Below, piece by piece: positions 35,506 to 46,577 of a stretch of 64,000 nucleotides of DNA. The translations under genes and the position numbers were made by a program. How positions within the stretch are numbered: the first letter of the stretch is position 1; each line of letters begins with the position of its first letter. The notes below the pieces were generated by a model that was given only the letters and a program-made list of their open reading frames with translations, ran no database searches and was not told where the DNA came from. This DNA comes from Gonioctena quinquepunctata. Taxonomy: Eukaryota; Arthropoda; Insecta; Coleoptera; Chrysomelidae. The DNA lies in assembly GCA_018342105.1 (NCBI GenBank), contig JAFIRS010001426.1, forward strand, positions 1 through 64,000. Direction: 5' to 3'.

Positions 35506-36920
35506 GGACAGATATAGTGTCGTATGGAAAACGATTTTCTGGGCCGAAACCCTGTCATCAGCTACCCTGTGTACATTTAATCTCAGAGCGCATATGCATA
35601 TGAGGAATGAACACGGTACTCATTTTTCCAGTTCCAAACTGAAATTGACCTGGAGGATATAATTAGGGTTCTGGCCCCGAGTGCGCTCGACGGGTGGGCC
35701 ATAAACCCAGTATCTATAGTCAATGACACTTGAGATTTTCGGCTAGAAAGGCGTGATTTACTATTGCGGATAATCCTTGGAAGGCCTTTTAAAAGTTTGG
35801 GATTTCTAAAACAAGTGTACGAAATATTGTTTTTTTGTTCGGCTTCCGATATGGTTTGTCAGGATGTCGAGTTGAAAACAGATTTTTTCTGAGAACCATA
35901 GGAAGAAATACAACGAACGAACGGCATTTTGCCCGGCTATGGGTGGGAGAGTGATAGTTTCGAGGCCCAGAAAGCTTTTCTCAAATCGAGGATGGTCACT
36001 TGAATTGACTTCTCTGCGCTCGGCCTTCCGAGCTGGAATACGCTCTACGACCTGGGGGTGAGTTACATATTTTTTTATTCTTCGAAGGCGCGCTGCGTGC
36101 GTGCGCTTTTCTGTGACTATAGCCAGTCCAGTGGATATTATACGAGTGCTTCCTGGGAAAAAGCAGCTCATTCTTTCACAGTTATTTGGAGTCCGAACTG
36201 TGATCTCGAAGCCTAGCGATAATTTTTATTTTTTGAGAATTCCATCGACGCTTCACCTGCTACACCGTCCTAAGGACTAGATACGAGGGTTGATAGCCAA
36301 CGGCAGCAGATTGAGGGATTTTTAGATCCACTTCGTGAGTTCCAGCCTCTAGTCTTTTGATTGATCAACCTTTTCGTTTCAGCTCCTGATACAGTTTATT
36401 TCAGCGTCCAGCTGATTTCTACGTTAAACGTTGATTTGTATACTAATCAACCCTTCTCTAACAGGATCCTGCACTCGTGTGCTTTGGTATGCGGGGTGGT
36501 CCAAGCCTAATTTGATTTCTCCTGAGGCTGGGAGAGAACCCCCGTATCGTCGGCAGCTCACTGACGTGATATCCCTCACAAACCGCGATTTGTGACAGAT
36601 ACACTGAAGCGAGACATCAACCAGAATTGAACCCAGAGATCATACACGTGTATGAACCCCAGTGCACGGGTCTTTCTGCGACTGAAAACATATCAGTCAC
36701 ACTGCGGTGTAAACACGGGTTATTAATCAAAAATTCTGTCAACAAAGCTAAAGGTTTTAGTTCATGTGTGTCGAATATGTGTAGGGATCGTAGGTGCCTC
36801 TGTATGGCCGTCGTGTTTGCAGTTGTACGCGTTATATAGTTCCGTCTCAGGGAAATTTTATTAAGATAGGTACGGTACGCGCTTAATTTTAGGGAGTAAA
36901 TTCACTTTTGATGTCCCTCC

Positions 36921-37304
36921 ATGTCCTACAATTTACGTTCGAGGACTCGCCCCGAAACACAAATTCAACAAACTTCATGTGTACTCCACCCCGTTGAAGG
37001 TATCACGCGAGTTTCATATACCCAAGCTCTTGTTTGTTCTCCACATGAGAACCGGTCGGCTTTTCAGCCCATCTCAACTGCGCTAGTCCGTGGTTCATTT
37101 TCTGTTGAAAATAATTTTTCTTTTGGCTCTAGCTTGGGTAGCCCTGGAATCGATAGAGATAATTCTGTCTCAGAAAGTGTAGGCCCGAAGAGCGCACAGC
37201 TGTTTGTTGAATCGCGACGCGTCGAAAATTGCGCAACGCAATCTAGCGACCCACTAGATTCGCATTTGAATTCACTCACATCTCCTAGGGTTAAACCAGT
37301 ATGA
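36921..37304 (+). CDS. Gag/ORF1-like ORF, first part (127 codons)
   Basis: Begins MSYNLRSRTRPETQIQQ, a basic start seen in ORF1/gag-like proteins of several retroelements. The rest is Ser/Asn/Pro-rich without zinc knuckles. Its TGA stop overlaps the ATG of the next ORF in the tetranucleotide ATGA at 37301-37304. That could be programmed re-initiation or -1 frameshifting, or an old indel in one 340-residue ORF. Family not determined. Confidence 0.5.
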   Translation: MSYNLRSRTRPETQIQQTSCVLHPVEGITRVSYTQALVCSPHENRSAFQPISTALVRGSFSVENNFSFGSSLGSPGIDRDNSVSESVGPKSAQLFVESRRVENCATQSSDPLDSHLNSLTSPRVKPV

Positions 37305-37945
37305 GAGAAAGTATGGATAGTATGACTGCGAACAAAATTCCCGTTGGGAACTTTCCTGTTGAAGACAATGATGAAATACCGAATGATTTTTCTGTTGGAA
37401 GGAATACAATGCGTGATCTGAGTCAGAAGGAAAGTTCCCCTAATTTTTGTTTCAATAGGCCATTGAGAGCCGCAACTAATATTTTGAATTTTGGCGATAG
37501 ACCCGCCCCGGTAACTCATACCCCAATAAATACTGGCTCCCCACAACGAGTTGTGGAAGCCTTCCAAAATTTAGAACACAATACATTAAGTTCAGGGGCC
37601 TCCAGCCCACTCAATTTTCTTGAACAATTTTCAATAAATTCAGGAATGAATGAGAATAGAATGTATGAGTCAAACCGCCCCTGCACTCCAGACAATGATT
37701 CTAGTATATCAGAGCCCAATTGCTCGCGAGTTAGCAACGAGCCCCCAATCCAAGGGGTCCCACCTGCACGCGAGGCCGTTCATCAAACGACCCGCCCGAA
37801 TAGTGAAATCCCTGCTAGTCGGCAGGTGGCATCGCAGGAGGAACGGGAAGAATGGGATTTATTCTTAAGGTTCGAGAGATTCCGTGAAATGAAACGGAAG
37901 ACACCGGTAATAAATGCCGGTGAGGAAGTCTCACCGTCCCTGTAG
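37301..37945 (+). CDS. Gag/ORF1-like ORF, second part (214 codons)
   Basis: Starts MRESMDSMTANKIPVGNFPV, is rich in Asn, Ser and Pro like the preceding frame, and ends in a charged helical stretch EEREEWDLFLRFERFREMKR before the stop at 37943-37945. Long and open in a region where everything around it is decayed, so probably a younger insertion. No catalytic domain is visible. The charged C-terminus might be an oligomerisation helix (inference). Confidence 0.5.
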   Translation: MRESMDSMTANKIPVGNFPVEDNDEIPNDFSVGRNTMRDLSQKESSPNFCFNRPLRAATNILNFGDRPAPVTHTPINTGSPQRVVEAFQNLEHNTLSSGASSPLNFLEQFSINSGMNENRMYESNRPCTPDNDSSISEPNCSRVSNEPPIQGVPPAREAVHQTTRPNSEIPASRQVASQEEREEWDLFLRFERFREMKRKTPVINAGEEVSPSL

Positions 37946-37954
37946 GTAACCGAC

Positions 37955-38250
37955 CTGTTTCGAAACAATAGAATTCATCAACCTAATTTTGACCAACTTC
38001 TATATGATTTTTCCAAGGGCTGGAATAAGCGAGATGGGTCGAAAGTTTGATGAATCTGAGCTGTCACCGCCCTTGTGAAGTGATATCACAACATTTACTT
38101 CTAGGAATTGGGGGTAGGTTGCTTTGACAAAGGAGTCATCAATAACTTGGACCAGTAACTCCAGAGTAAAAACTGGCATATTCTCAAAAATTCAAAATAG
38201 TATCGATTCCACAAGAAGTTATATTTTTGACTGGTCCGTATATCAAAAAA
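37955..38250 (-). pseudogene. LINE-B reverse transcriptase, N-terminal part
   Basis: Minus strand: FVKATYPQFLEVNVVISLHK, GGDSSDSSNFRPISLIPALG, KII and KLVKIRLMNSIVSKQ. This is the 'F-P..K.A.V..LHKGGD...NFRPISL' block of Jockey/CR1-like reverse transcriptases, immediately upstream of the part found at 35505. The two halves flank the 2.4-kb insert. Confidence 0.85.
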
Positions 38251-39655
38251 AAACTCGAAATAGTGATTCACAACGGAGCAATTGACCACTAGAATCATGA
38301 AAGGCACCAAAATGAGTTAGTTATTGTCGTTCGTTTTTGGAACTGTTCTCGACATTTTCAGTTTATTCGGATCAGATCACGAATATATTCAACTATGAGT
38401 ATTTTCCAGTGTTGGAAAGAAATCAGTGTTGCTATGAGGTACTGAATTACAATGTCTTGCCCTCATTGACGAAAAAAAAAATTAAAATTCCCGGATGAAA
38501 TGTTAGTTTCATTTTTGTTTCCCGAATTGCTTTGGATTTTTTGGTCGAGTCAAACATCCAACGAGAAAAAACATATTTTCAACGAGTGCTTGTTCTGAAA
38601 GACTCCTTTATTTCTTCATTCAAAACATGAGTTGATTATCACGCGATTTTTCATTCTGGAGAATAATCCGGATGAAAAATCTCGGAACGAATATATTTTC
38701 GAATCTGCAGAAGTGAGCTAATGAGGAAAGCGCGATTTACGAATGAATAATGCATTGTTGATTCGCAGAAGTGGCTTTCCAGCAGAGACTTTCGAATGAG
38801 ATTTACCCGCAGAAATTATAATAAATTACGCATTGAAAATGTTCCTTCCAATGGAAAATCCACTTGTTAAACACGAATGGGAGATAATCTTTCTTTTTTG
38901 GAATGAAAAAGATTTAAGGACTTGCACGCTGTGGATTAGCAAAATACTCATTATTCCTTTTCTGCATATGATATGATTTAGTACTTCAAAAAGCAGGTAT
39001 TTTTATGTAAATCCCGGTGATTGCATTGTGTTACTATCATTCCCAAAAAATGTATTTTCGACCTTTTTGATTTAGAGACGTATTCAATTGGCAATTTTTT
39101 AGAATATGTATTGCCTCAAAATTCTTCATATTACTCTAAAAACTATGTTTGTGTTATAATTCGTTCCAATGTACTATTGAAAATGAGTTTAAAAGATATA
39201 AAGGTTATTTTCAAATTTGAGGCTTATTCAACAGGCTGCAAAAGTCTTCAAAGTATAGTTATGAAAATAATCACCTATACGAAGTTGAAAAATAATAACA
39301 GGAGAAAACCCGCTTTTTGGAGGAAATGTCACATTCATAGAAGTGAATTTATACGTTCGGGGTATTATTCAATGAGTTTGATAATTTTTCCTATATATGT
39401 TCAAAATCATGCAAAATTCATTCGCAATGGAAACATCTATCCCTAGTTTGTATTTTTTCCACACAATTTACGCGATTATAATTAAACTAATTGCGTTGTA
39501 ATTTTTCAGCGGTGTATTCGATTACATGGAACAATGACCGATATGTATTTCAATTTCTTCACAATTTTCAAAGAAATTTACTTCGGATTCTGCTATCCTG
39601 CTTGTTTGTCATGCATCTGTGATGTATTCATCTGAAATGAAACAAATGATTTTAT
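38251..39655. other. No recognisable gene
   Basis: Clean AT-rich sequence, no repeat or coding motif. A plus frame of about 140 codons at 39021-39446 lacks an ATG at its start and any family signature. Confidence 0.5.
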
Positions 39656-40223
39656 GTTGAAAGGGAAACATTCTCAATTGAATATTGATAGAAAGATTTT
39701 TCTGTGAATTGAAAAATCCACGATTAAAATGAAGTTATTTTTTGTGAATGTCTAACCGAAAACAACTACTTTCCCGGCCTTAAGCCACGCTGGACATTGA
39801 ATTACATCTGATAGATATTCTGAAAAGGCCCTAACTCAAAAGAAAAAATCTGACATTGAAAATTTGCATTTTCATTCAGATAGTTATTTGATTTTCTCTT
39901 CCAGTCTCAATTAAGAACTCATAAAGATGAGTGAGGCAAAGAAGAATGTTTTCCGAAAGAGAGTACTCACCAGAAATAATTCGTAACATTGACGCAGGAG
40001 AGACATCGCATTCACTAGATCTTCAATACATTTTTGTCGACGAAAATCCATTTCACGCTTCCACGATCATCAGGAAGACCGGAAGAAATGGGAAACACAT
40101 TTTGAAGAAGCAATCTCACTTTGCAAAGATGGAAAAAGTTAGAATCATTTCTTTTGGAGAGACACTTTGAAATTAGTGTTTTCTGATTTTATGAACATCC
40201 TGTTTATATTTTCAACAAATCAA
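39656..40223 (+). mobile_element. 652-bp repeat family, complete clean copy (568 bp)
   Basis: Left end GTTGAAAGGGAAACATTCTC, right end TTTTCAACAAATCAA, flanked by ATGATTTTAT (39646-39655) and ATGACTTTAT (40224-40233), a 10-bp target duplication with one mismatch. Eight terminal bases (GTTGAAAR/TTTTCAAC) are inverted. The interior runs in one direction until about 40180 and then switches to the reverse complement of the end region, as if formed by template switching. It carries the best hammerhead-like motif (40018-40080, minus strand). No convincing ORF. Confidence 0.8.
40018..40080 (-). ncRNA. Hammerhead ribozyme-like motif (type I layout)
   Basis: On the minus strand: stem I strand GGTCTTC (40080-40074), core CTGATGA (40073-40067), stem II TCGTGGAAGCGT with a 3-bp stem and GGAA loop (40066-40055), core GAAA (40054-40051), stem III folding 40050-40026 around a TCGA loop, cleavage triplet ATT, and stem I partner GAAGATC (40024-40018), which pairs over 7 bp with one G-U. 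All invariant core bases of the hammerhead (CUGANGA, GAAA, UH) are present in the right order. Weak points: positions 10.1/11.1 are U and U instead of a G-C pair, and stem III has a G-G and a C-A mismatch. Activity is unproven. Confidence 0.55.
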
Positions 40224-40499
40224 ATGACTTTATCTTAATATAAATGTATATCTCATTTCTATTAGTATCAAAATAAAAGCATCTTGTATCCAAAGATCCG
40301 ACAAACGAACAGCAAAAACTAAAACTGACGCATTCACCACGTCTTATGATTTTTCTGTTATGAGTGAATCCACCATTTCTAGTGTTCAATACTGATGGTA
40401 GAAACAATTCATCAACTGTCTTCTTGAATATTATAAGTAATTCTAGTTCATTACTTACATACAAAAAAATCCTTCATTATAAATATTATCTATAAAATA

Positions 40500-41770
40500 A
40501 AATCTTAAAAATAAATTAAATTGTTTAAAAACGTTTTATTTTATATTGAAATAATGTATTAAAGGAAATTAAAATTAATGATTTGCGATTCTATACAAGA
40601 AACAAAAAATAACTATTTTTAATTTGTTTATTGAAAAAACATTTCGTTATAACAATTGTAGAATATGTCTATATTTTTTTATATTCAGAAAAAATTACAA
40701 AAAAACCATTTACAATAAATGTAAAAAATAAATTCTTTTTTTATTTATTTCAAAAATCAAACAATGTTTAGTTATCAACGGCTATATCTTTCAAATTTAG
40801 AGATCGATGATGGAAGTCGAGAGGATTCTATATAGAATAAATTTATCTTTCGAATGAGCAAAAACAAGTTTGTGACTATTTTGTTGATCATTAGTTACAT
40901 GCATTTGTTTTTTTTTTTATTTTACGATCCTTATATCTTATTAACTATTGAAGATACAACAATAGACTTCAAATTTTATTAATTATTGAATCATCTACCA
41001 AAAAATAAAACCAATAATCGAGTTTGAAAAATTCATGCTTTTTATTAACAAATATCTGATTTCTATTTTGTTTCTTTCATTCTCCCATTTTCCAATAGTA
41101 GTTTGCTATCATTATTCAATTCAATTGATTTTTTAGAACAAAAGCTTTGAATTATTCAACCGTTTTCAATTGTTCTAACAAATTAATTATTAATTATTTG
41201 AGCAACAAGATAAAGAAAAATAAAAAAAAATGTTTTTTTATTTTTTAAGATATAAAAACTATTACATAACATTGATTGAGCTATTTCATTAACAAATTTT
41301 CAAACAAATAAATTTTTTGCCATTTCATCGTTATAAATATGATGAAAAAATGATTATTTCCCATTGATCAAACAAAATATTGGTAATGAGTTTTTATCTT
41401 GAAATCAATGATTTGCGAGTCTATATGAGATAAAAAAATGCATATTTATTTGTTTATTGAATAAACAATACTTGTGATAAACAATTGTCAAATATATTAT
41501 ATGTTTTTCAGATTGAAAAAAAAAAAAACATTGAAATGTAAAAAAATTTTTTTTTAAGAATCTCCATTTGGTTATTTAAAAAATAAAGCATATTCATGTT
41601 TCCGTTATAAACGACAATATCTTTTAAATTATCAGAGATGCCGGTAAAGGACATCCGAACCGATTTTACAGAAAATAAATGCATCTTTTCAATGATTCCA
41701 AGAACAAGTTCGTCACTATCGTTGATCATTATTTGGTCATGAAAATCGATGATTTTTCTACGTATTTAAT
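40500..41770. repeat. Diverged tandem duplication, period about 825-830 bp
   Basis: 'ATGATTTGCG' followed by 'TCTATA' occurs at 40578 and 41408; 'ATATCTTT' within a shared block at 40793 and 41617; 'TTGTTTATTGAA' at about 40625 and 41450. Very AT-rich, no ORF. The copies are strongly diverged, so this is old. Confidence 0.6.
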
Positions 41771-42189
41771 TGACAGTAGAAAAAAACTATAGTATATTGT
41801 TAGAGTGACGAAAGTAACATTTTTTGAAAGGAGAGTTTACCAGCCAAGGCGGTAATATTCATGAGCTTCAAAAAAAAATTTCGACGAGTGAAACACTATA
41901 CTTCTTCTACAACCTTGTTTATATCATAATAATATGCTAAAAAAAACGATGAACAAATATTTTATTTTAAATTAAAAATAACAGAATTTCTTTAAACATA
42001 ACTTATGATTTAAATATTGGTTAATTGTTACATTCGAGGAATTATTCAAAATTATAGGAGTATACAATAAAGATTTTAATGTATTGAGGTAGACGATGTC
42101 ACATCTGTTATGTTGTTAAATGATGTCACACCAGATGAAGATGCGCCGTAATCGCAAAGTGTTGTATTTTGTATCGATTGTAAAATTTA

Positions 42190-42836
42190 AGTTTGTATTT
42201 GATTTTTCCTGCTAACTGATTGATCAACATATACCTCCACAACGTTACTAGATTTCCAGCCTCCATGCTTTTTTAATTGAATTTAATCACTTTCTGCATC
42301 CACTAATAGCGTTGCAGAAGTTCTACGCAAACAATGCCCAGTATATTTTTGGGGATCAAGTTTAAATATTGAGCTATTTGCATAGGACATTTACTGAATT
42401 TATTTATTCCCACAACATATCTAGTACACTTTCCGTTCTGGTAGTTAATAAAGAATCTTGAATTTATTTTGGCCATATCTAGTGGACGGAGGTTCATATA
42501 TATTTCAGAAACCTCGTAGAAGAACCCAGAAATGTGGAAGGAACGCGGTACTTTTGTTTTTGTATTACGTTTTGTAACTCAACATCGAATACATAGACCA
42601 TAGCGTCGATGACTTAATTTTTTTTGTCAACTATCCAAAATACGCAAGCAACATACTTTCCGAAAATGAATTAACGTGATTAGCAACTCCATGAATTTTG
42701 CATATATTTCTTCATATCTCTTTTTAGATTTTACTGGTAATAAATCCAAAGAGGTTTTCTCAGCTTGATTTGCTATTTCTTGTGATGTATTTGGAAAATC
42801 TAAATCACTTTCCGAATCAGAAATCATGATAACTTA
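42190..42836 (-). pseudogene. Crypton-like tyrosine recombinase, internally deleted
   Basis: Minus strand from ATG 42836: MISDSESDLDFPNTSQE, LLPVKSKKRYEEIYAKFME, SFSESMLLAYF and SSTLWSMYSML (two frameshifts). A jump then leads to TKTKVPRSFHISGFFYEVSE, MNLRPLDMAKINSRFFINYQ, VVGINKF, KYTGHCLRRTSATLLVDAES (the HxxR box), QLKKHGGWKSSNVVE and YVDQS (position of the catalytic Tyr). The order is that of phage-integrase-type recombinases of Crypton-like elements. The central part with the first catalytic Arg is lost (roughly 100-130 residues), and there are in-frame stops. Confidence 0.8.
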
Positions 42837-43643
42837 AAAAACTAACAATGCTTTCCAGTGCAAATTGACAAGTCTAAACAATTAACGAGGAACGTCAAAC
42901 TAATGAAACCAGGCAACTAGATATAAATTGTTTTCAAATCTCAAGGTATTTTTACTATTCTATTTTGCTTTTTAATTAAACAAAATTAAAAAAAAATGCA
43001 TTCTAATTATAGAAATGATTCCTGTCTTTGTTTATTGATGAATTTAAGTCATCAAAACATTATATACGAGGGCGGGAAATGATTAAAAATATAAATTTAA
43101 CGTTCGTCACCAGTAACGAAAGTTAACGTTATGAGAATTTCCCTCCACTTGTGACGGAAATCACGTTTTTGCTGAAGGTATTTTATCACAAAATGACGTC
43201 TTCTCGTAAAGGTTTGTAGAAAAACACGTTTTTGATCTTGTGAACCAGTCCAATTCTTGTCATTGAGGAACATTGTAGCACCTAGAAAATAGAAAATTTA
43301 AATTTCAATAAATTCACTTATTTTACTGTAAAGCTAACGCATATAGCGTTTTTATTACTCCTCTCATTCATTGTTTTTGTAAAATTATTGTATGTCCTGC
43401 TAATTTGTCAATTTTTTCCACTCTTTTCTGTCATCTCCAGTCTGTTGCACCTAATAGTTTTCAAATGTCTTTTGTATTTGAGATCTTTGTTACAAAGAAA
43501 TACATGTTTGAGTGTTTTTGGAAACCATACCCCTGAAGTGGTGAAATGGGTGAAGCGGGTGAAAGTTTGTGTGGGGAATCCGTCAGTTTTGGAGTAATAG
43601 TCATGGGCATTGGTATACGGGCTCTTCTTTCCAAATAAAATAT
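42837..43643. other. No recognisable gene
   Basis: AT-rich, no motif. It may include flanking parts of the Crypton-like element; no terminal repeats found. Confidence 0.5.
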
Positions 43644-43938
43644 AATAGTTTAAAAAAACTAAAAAACACGCTTTTATAGAAAACCAGACTAAAAAAATAG
43701 AAAATAAGAGAAACATGTATTTTATAAAAAAAAGCGTGGGGTGCATGCTATCGCCTCGGATAACAATTACCTGTGATCTGAGACATTTCTCACTTTACTG
43801 TCCTAGGTAATGTACTATATGATCATTGATACCATGCACCCCACGCTTTTAAAAAAATAAAATACATGTTTTTCTTATTTTTTATTTTTTTAGTCTGGTT
43901 TTCTATAAAAGAGTGTTTTTTAGTTTTTTTAAACTATT
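43644..43938. repeat. Hairpin (MITE-like), 104-bp arms
   Basis: Arms at 43644-43747 and 43833-43938 are near-perfect reverse complements, ending inside at GCGTGGGGTGCATG and CATGCACCCCACGC, with an 85-bp spacer that is GC-richer. A partial third repeat of 'AAAAGCGTG' motifs follows to about 43990. No ORF of note. Confidence 0.85.
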
Positions 43939-44057
43939 ATTTATTTCCTACTTTTTAGCGTGTTTTTTTTATAAAAGCGTGTTTTTTTTTTTTTTTAACT
44001 ATTATTTTTAATATTTTTTTGCAAATAAAAAAATGGAAAAATGTTATCAAATTAGGT

Positions 44058-44380
44058 AATCATAATCTCCGACCCGAAATTTTGAATAGAATCAGACCAT
44101 AATCACAAAACTCGGCCGCCATTTCAAAGCCGCCATCTTGAATTTTTCAATTCTTACAAACGAATCATAATATTCGACCCCAAAAACCCCCACATACCAA
44201 TTTTGAATAGAATCAGACCATAATCACAAAACTCGGCCACCATTTTAAAGCCGCCATCTTGAATTTTTCAATTTTACAAAAGAATCATAATCTCCGACCA
44301 CGAAAACCCTCAGATACCAATTTTAAGCGAATCGACCATAATCACAAACTCGTACACCATATTGGAGCCGTCATTCTGTT
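44058..44380. repeat. Tandem repeat, three units of about 120 bp
   Basis: 'GAATAGAATCAGACCATAAT' recurs at 44084 and 44205, and a degraded version at about 44326. Each is followed by CACAAAACTCGGCC and 'AAGCCGCCATCTTGAATTTT'. The third unit is the most diverged. Confidence 0.85.
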
Positions 44381-44526
44381 TTTTTTCCACACAAAAATTT
44401 CTTAATGCATTGTCACCGGAATTATGTACACCTGCCAAATTTCAGATCAATCGGACGTCTGGAAGTGGGCCAAAATCGCGCCCAAAGGAGTCGGTTACAT
44501 ACAAGTGAAGCTAATATAAAGCGTGT

Positions 44527-44551
44527 TAGAATAGAATAGAATAGAATAGAA
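44527..44551. repeat. (AATAG)n microsatellite, possible LINE tail
   Basis: Four to five AATAG units followed by AATTTTATTGGTGTTTTT. Such a simple tail next to TTTTATTG can mark the 3' end of a minus-strand LINE, but no ORF supports it here. Confidence 0.6.
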
Positions 44552-45042
44552 TTTTATTGGTGTTTTTGAATATTTCTTTCATTACACACGTCAAGTTTGG
44601 AACATGTCCGTAGTTAAAATAACATATAGGGTTATTGTGAACATAACAATTGAAAATATAATACATTAACATAACAGCAAATTGGGGTTTACACACAGAT
44701 TCTCTTTTAAAAATATGTTTGAGTAAGGTGTAAAATATCATCCTATGGTAATATTGTGAACATAACAATTAAAATCAACATGTATGCACACATAACAAAT
44801 TATGTTTGAAATGGGTTTAAAACATATTTCCCAAGGTTTTTGAAAAGTGAAACCTAATGGGGATAAAATGGGGGTTGGAAGTTTTCATAAGAGTTCTTGA
44901 GTTAGGGACATATTACAAAATATTTAAAAAAAATTGTCAATTGATGGAAATTTCTGAATTTTGAAATGTTTCTTTCCTTTACAACTGGTCGTGACGTTGT
45001 TTTTTTTTATGGAAACGAAAATGTCTAAAATTCGAAAGTAAT
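44552..45042. other. No recognisable gene
   Basis: AT-rich sequence with short frames. A block 'TTGTGAACATAACAATT' occurs twice (about 44636 and 44755), a weak local duplication. Confidence 0.5.
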
Positions 45043-46237
45043 GTTGAAAAGGGAAACATTCTCTATTTGATATTGATAGAAATAGATTTTCGTCGACAAA
45101 AATGTATTGAAGACCTAGTGAATGATTTGTCTTGCATACAATGTTACGAATGACTTTTCAAGTGAGTACTCTTTTTGAAAACATTCTTCTTTTGCCTCAT
45201 TCATCTTTATAGAGTTCTTAATTAGACTGGAATAAATATAAATACTATTTAATGAAAATGAAATTTTACACATTTCAGATTTTTTTTTTTATTTAGGGCC
45301 TTTTCAGAATATCTATCAGATGTAGTTCAAGTCAGCGTGGCATTAGCTCGGAAGTAGTTTTTCCTGTTAGACATTCACAAAAATATCATTTGAATCGTGG
45401 ATTTTTCAATTCTAGAAAATCTTTCTATCAATATCAAATTGAGAATGTTTCCCTTTTCAAATGAATACCCCACAAGAGGTTATCTTGAACGATGGAAGAC
45501 ATGACTAGAAGTTTATCTTTCAGTCGCAGATGATCCCATCTGATTTTATGAACATCCTGTTTATATTTTCAACAAATCAATCTCATCTTACCCCTGACGG
45601 TTTAATGTCAGAAAACTAATTTCAAAGTTCTCTCCAAAGAAATGATTCTAACTTTTCCATCTTTGCAAGTGAGTTAGCTTCGAAAATTGATGTTTCCCAT
45701 ATTATCGGATCTTCCTGATGATACTGGAAGCTGAATAGATTATCGTCGCAAAATGTATTGAAGACCTAGTGAAGCGAATGTACTCTCTGGTAAATGATTA
45801 CGAATGATTTTGGTGAGTACTCTCTTTTGAAAACATTCTTTTTGCCTCATTCATTTTATGAGTTCTTAATTAAGACTGAAAGAAAATCAAATAACTATCT
45901 GAATGAAAATGCAAATTTTCAATTTCAGATTTTCTTTTAAGTAGGGCCTTTCAGAATAATATCAGATGTAGTTCAATGTCAGCGTGGCTTTAGCCGGGAT
46001 ATAATTGTTTCCTTATACATTCACTAAAATGACTTTAATTTTACTCGGGATTTTAAAGTAACAGAAAAAGTCTTTCTATCAATATCAAATTGAGAATGTT
46101 CCCTTTTCAACATGAATACCCCACAAGAGGTTATCTTGACGATGGAAGATATTGTGACTAAAGTTTATCTTTACAGTCGCAGATGATTCCACATCTGATT
46201 TTATGAACTTATCCTGTTTATATTTTCAACAAATCAA
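45043..46237 (+). mobile_element. 652-bp repeat family, two-unit tandem copy (1195 bp)
   Basis: Flanked by the exact 11-bp duplication TCGAAAGTAAT (45032-45042 and 46238-46248). Starts with the left end GTTGAAAAGGGAAACATTC and switches, at a shared GAAA near 45085, to the strand carrying the ribozyme sense. It then runs as two head-to-tail units (GTCGAC/GTCGCA block at 45093 and 45745; GAGAATGT at 45441 and 46092; period 651-653) to the right end TTTTCAACAAATCAA. A degenerate hammerhead-like motif is at 45707-45766. Tandem units inside one target duplication point to a multimeric or circular intermediate. Confidence 0.8.
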
Positions 46238-46403
46238 TCGAAAGTAATATTCTAAAAATGAAAGCAACAGATTTGAATACAATTGTTATAAATTCAATGG
46301 ATTTTCTGTCGACATAGATTATAGGATATTTCGAGTGTGGACGTCAGTGGCTTAGAAATTGTATCTTCTTTCGACTTTAGAAAAACTCTGTTATTTTTTT
46401 CAG

Positions 46404-46577
46404 GCATTATCATTGCAACTTGAGGAAATCGATAGCGATTCCGGAGGATGGTCAGCTTGGTCAGAATGGTCACCTTGCTCCAGATCTTGCGATGGAGGCG
46501 CATCTCATCAGCTCAGGACCTGTACTTCTGGTAATTGCAGGGGAGATCACATACGATACAAAATATGCAATATGCAG
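46404..46577 (+). CDS. Thrombospondin type 1 repeat exon, ADAMTS-like gene
   Basis: A 174-bp, 58-codon exon with acceptor TTTTTTTCAG and donor CAG/GTAAGTG, phase 0 at both ends. Residues 16-22 give WSAWSEW and residues 25-32 CSRSCDGG, the Trp ladder and first cysteines of a type 1 thrombospondin repeat; further Cys at 40, 45 and 55, and the run RTCTSGNCRGDHIRYKIC. The spacing matches the first repeat of ADAMTS-like extracellular matrix proteins (the ADAMTSL1/3 and insect nolo group). Trp16 fits a C-mannosylation site and Ser28 an O-fucosylation site, both known for this domain. The next exon, normally continuing with a Cys-Pro pair, is not found in the window. Function would be extracellular matrix assembly; the exact orthologue is inferred. 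Confidence 0.85.

Larger units (their letters stand above)
35506..37953 (+). mobile_element. Unclassified 2.4-kb insert with two overlapping ORFs
   Basis: Interrupts LINE-B between RLMNSIVSKQ and HKIFNPQQFG, so only a few residues of the LINE are missing. It has a higher GC content than its surroundings and a leader of about 1.4 kb with no long frame. Two plus-strand ORFs lie at its right end. I find no LTRs, no TIRs and no polymerase or transposase. It may be a 3'-truncated retroelement carrying only a gag/ORF1-like gene. The borders are estimated from where the LINE frame stops, within about 15 bp. Confidence 0.5.

Noticed and set aside
35506..37953. LTR retrotransposon interpretation of the insert
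   Set aside because: No terminal direct repeats or primer-binding site could be found at the borders; kept only as unclassified.
39021..39446. Open frame of about 140 codons on the plus strand
   Set aside because: No ATG at its start, no splice signals in phase and no family motif; expected by chance in AT-rich DNA.
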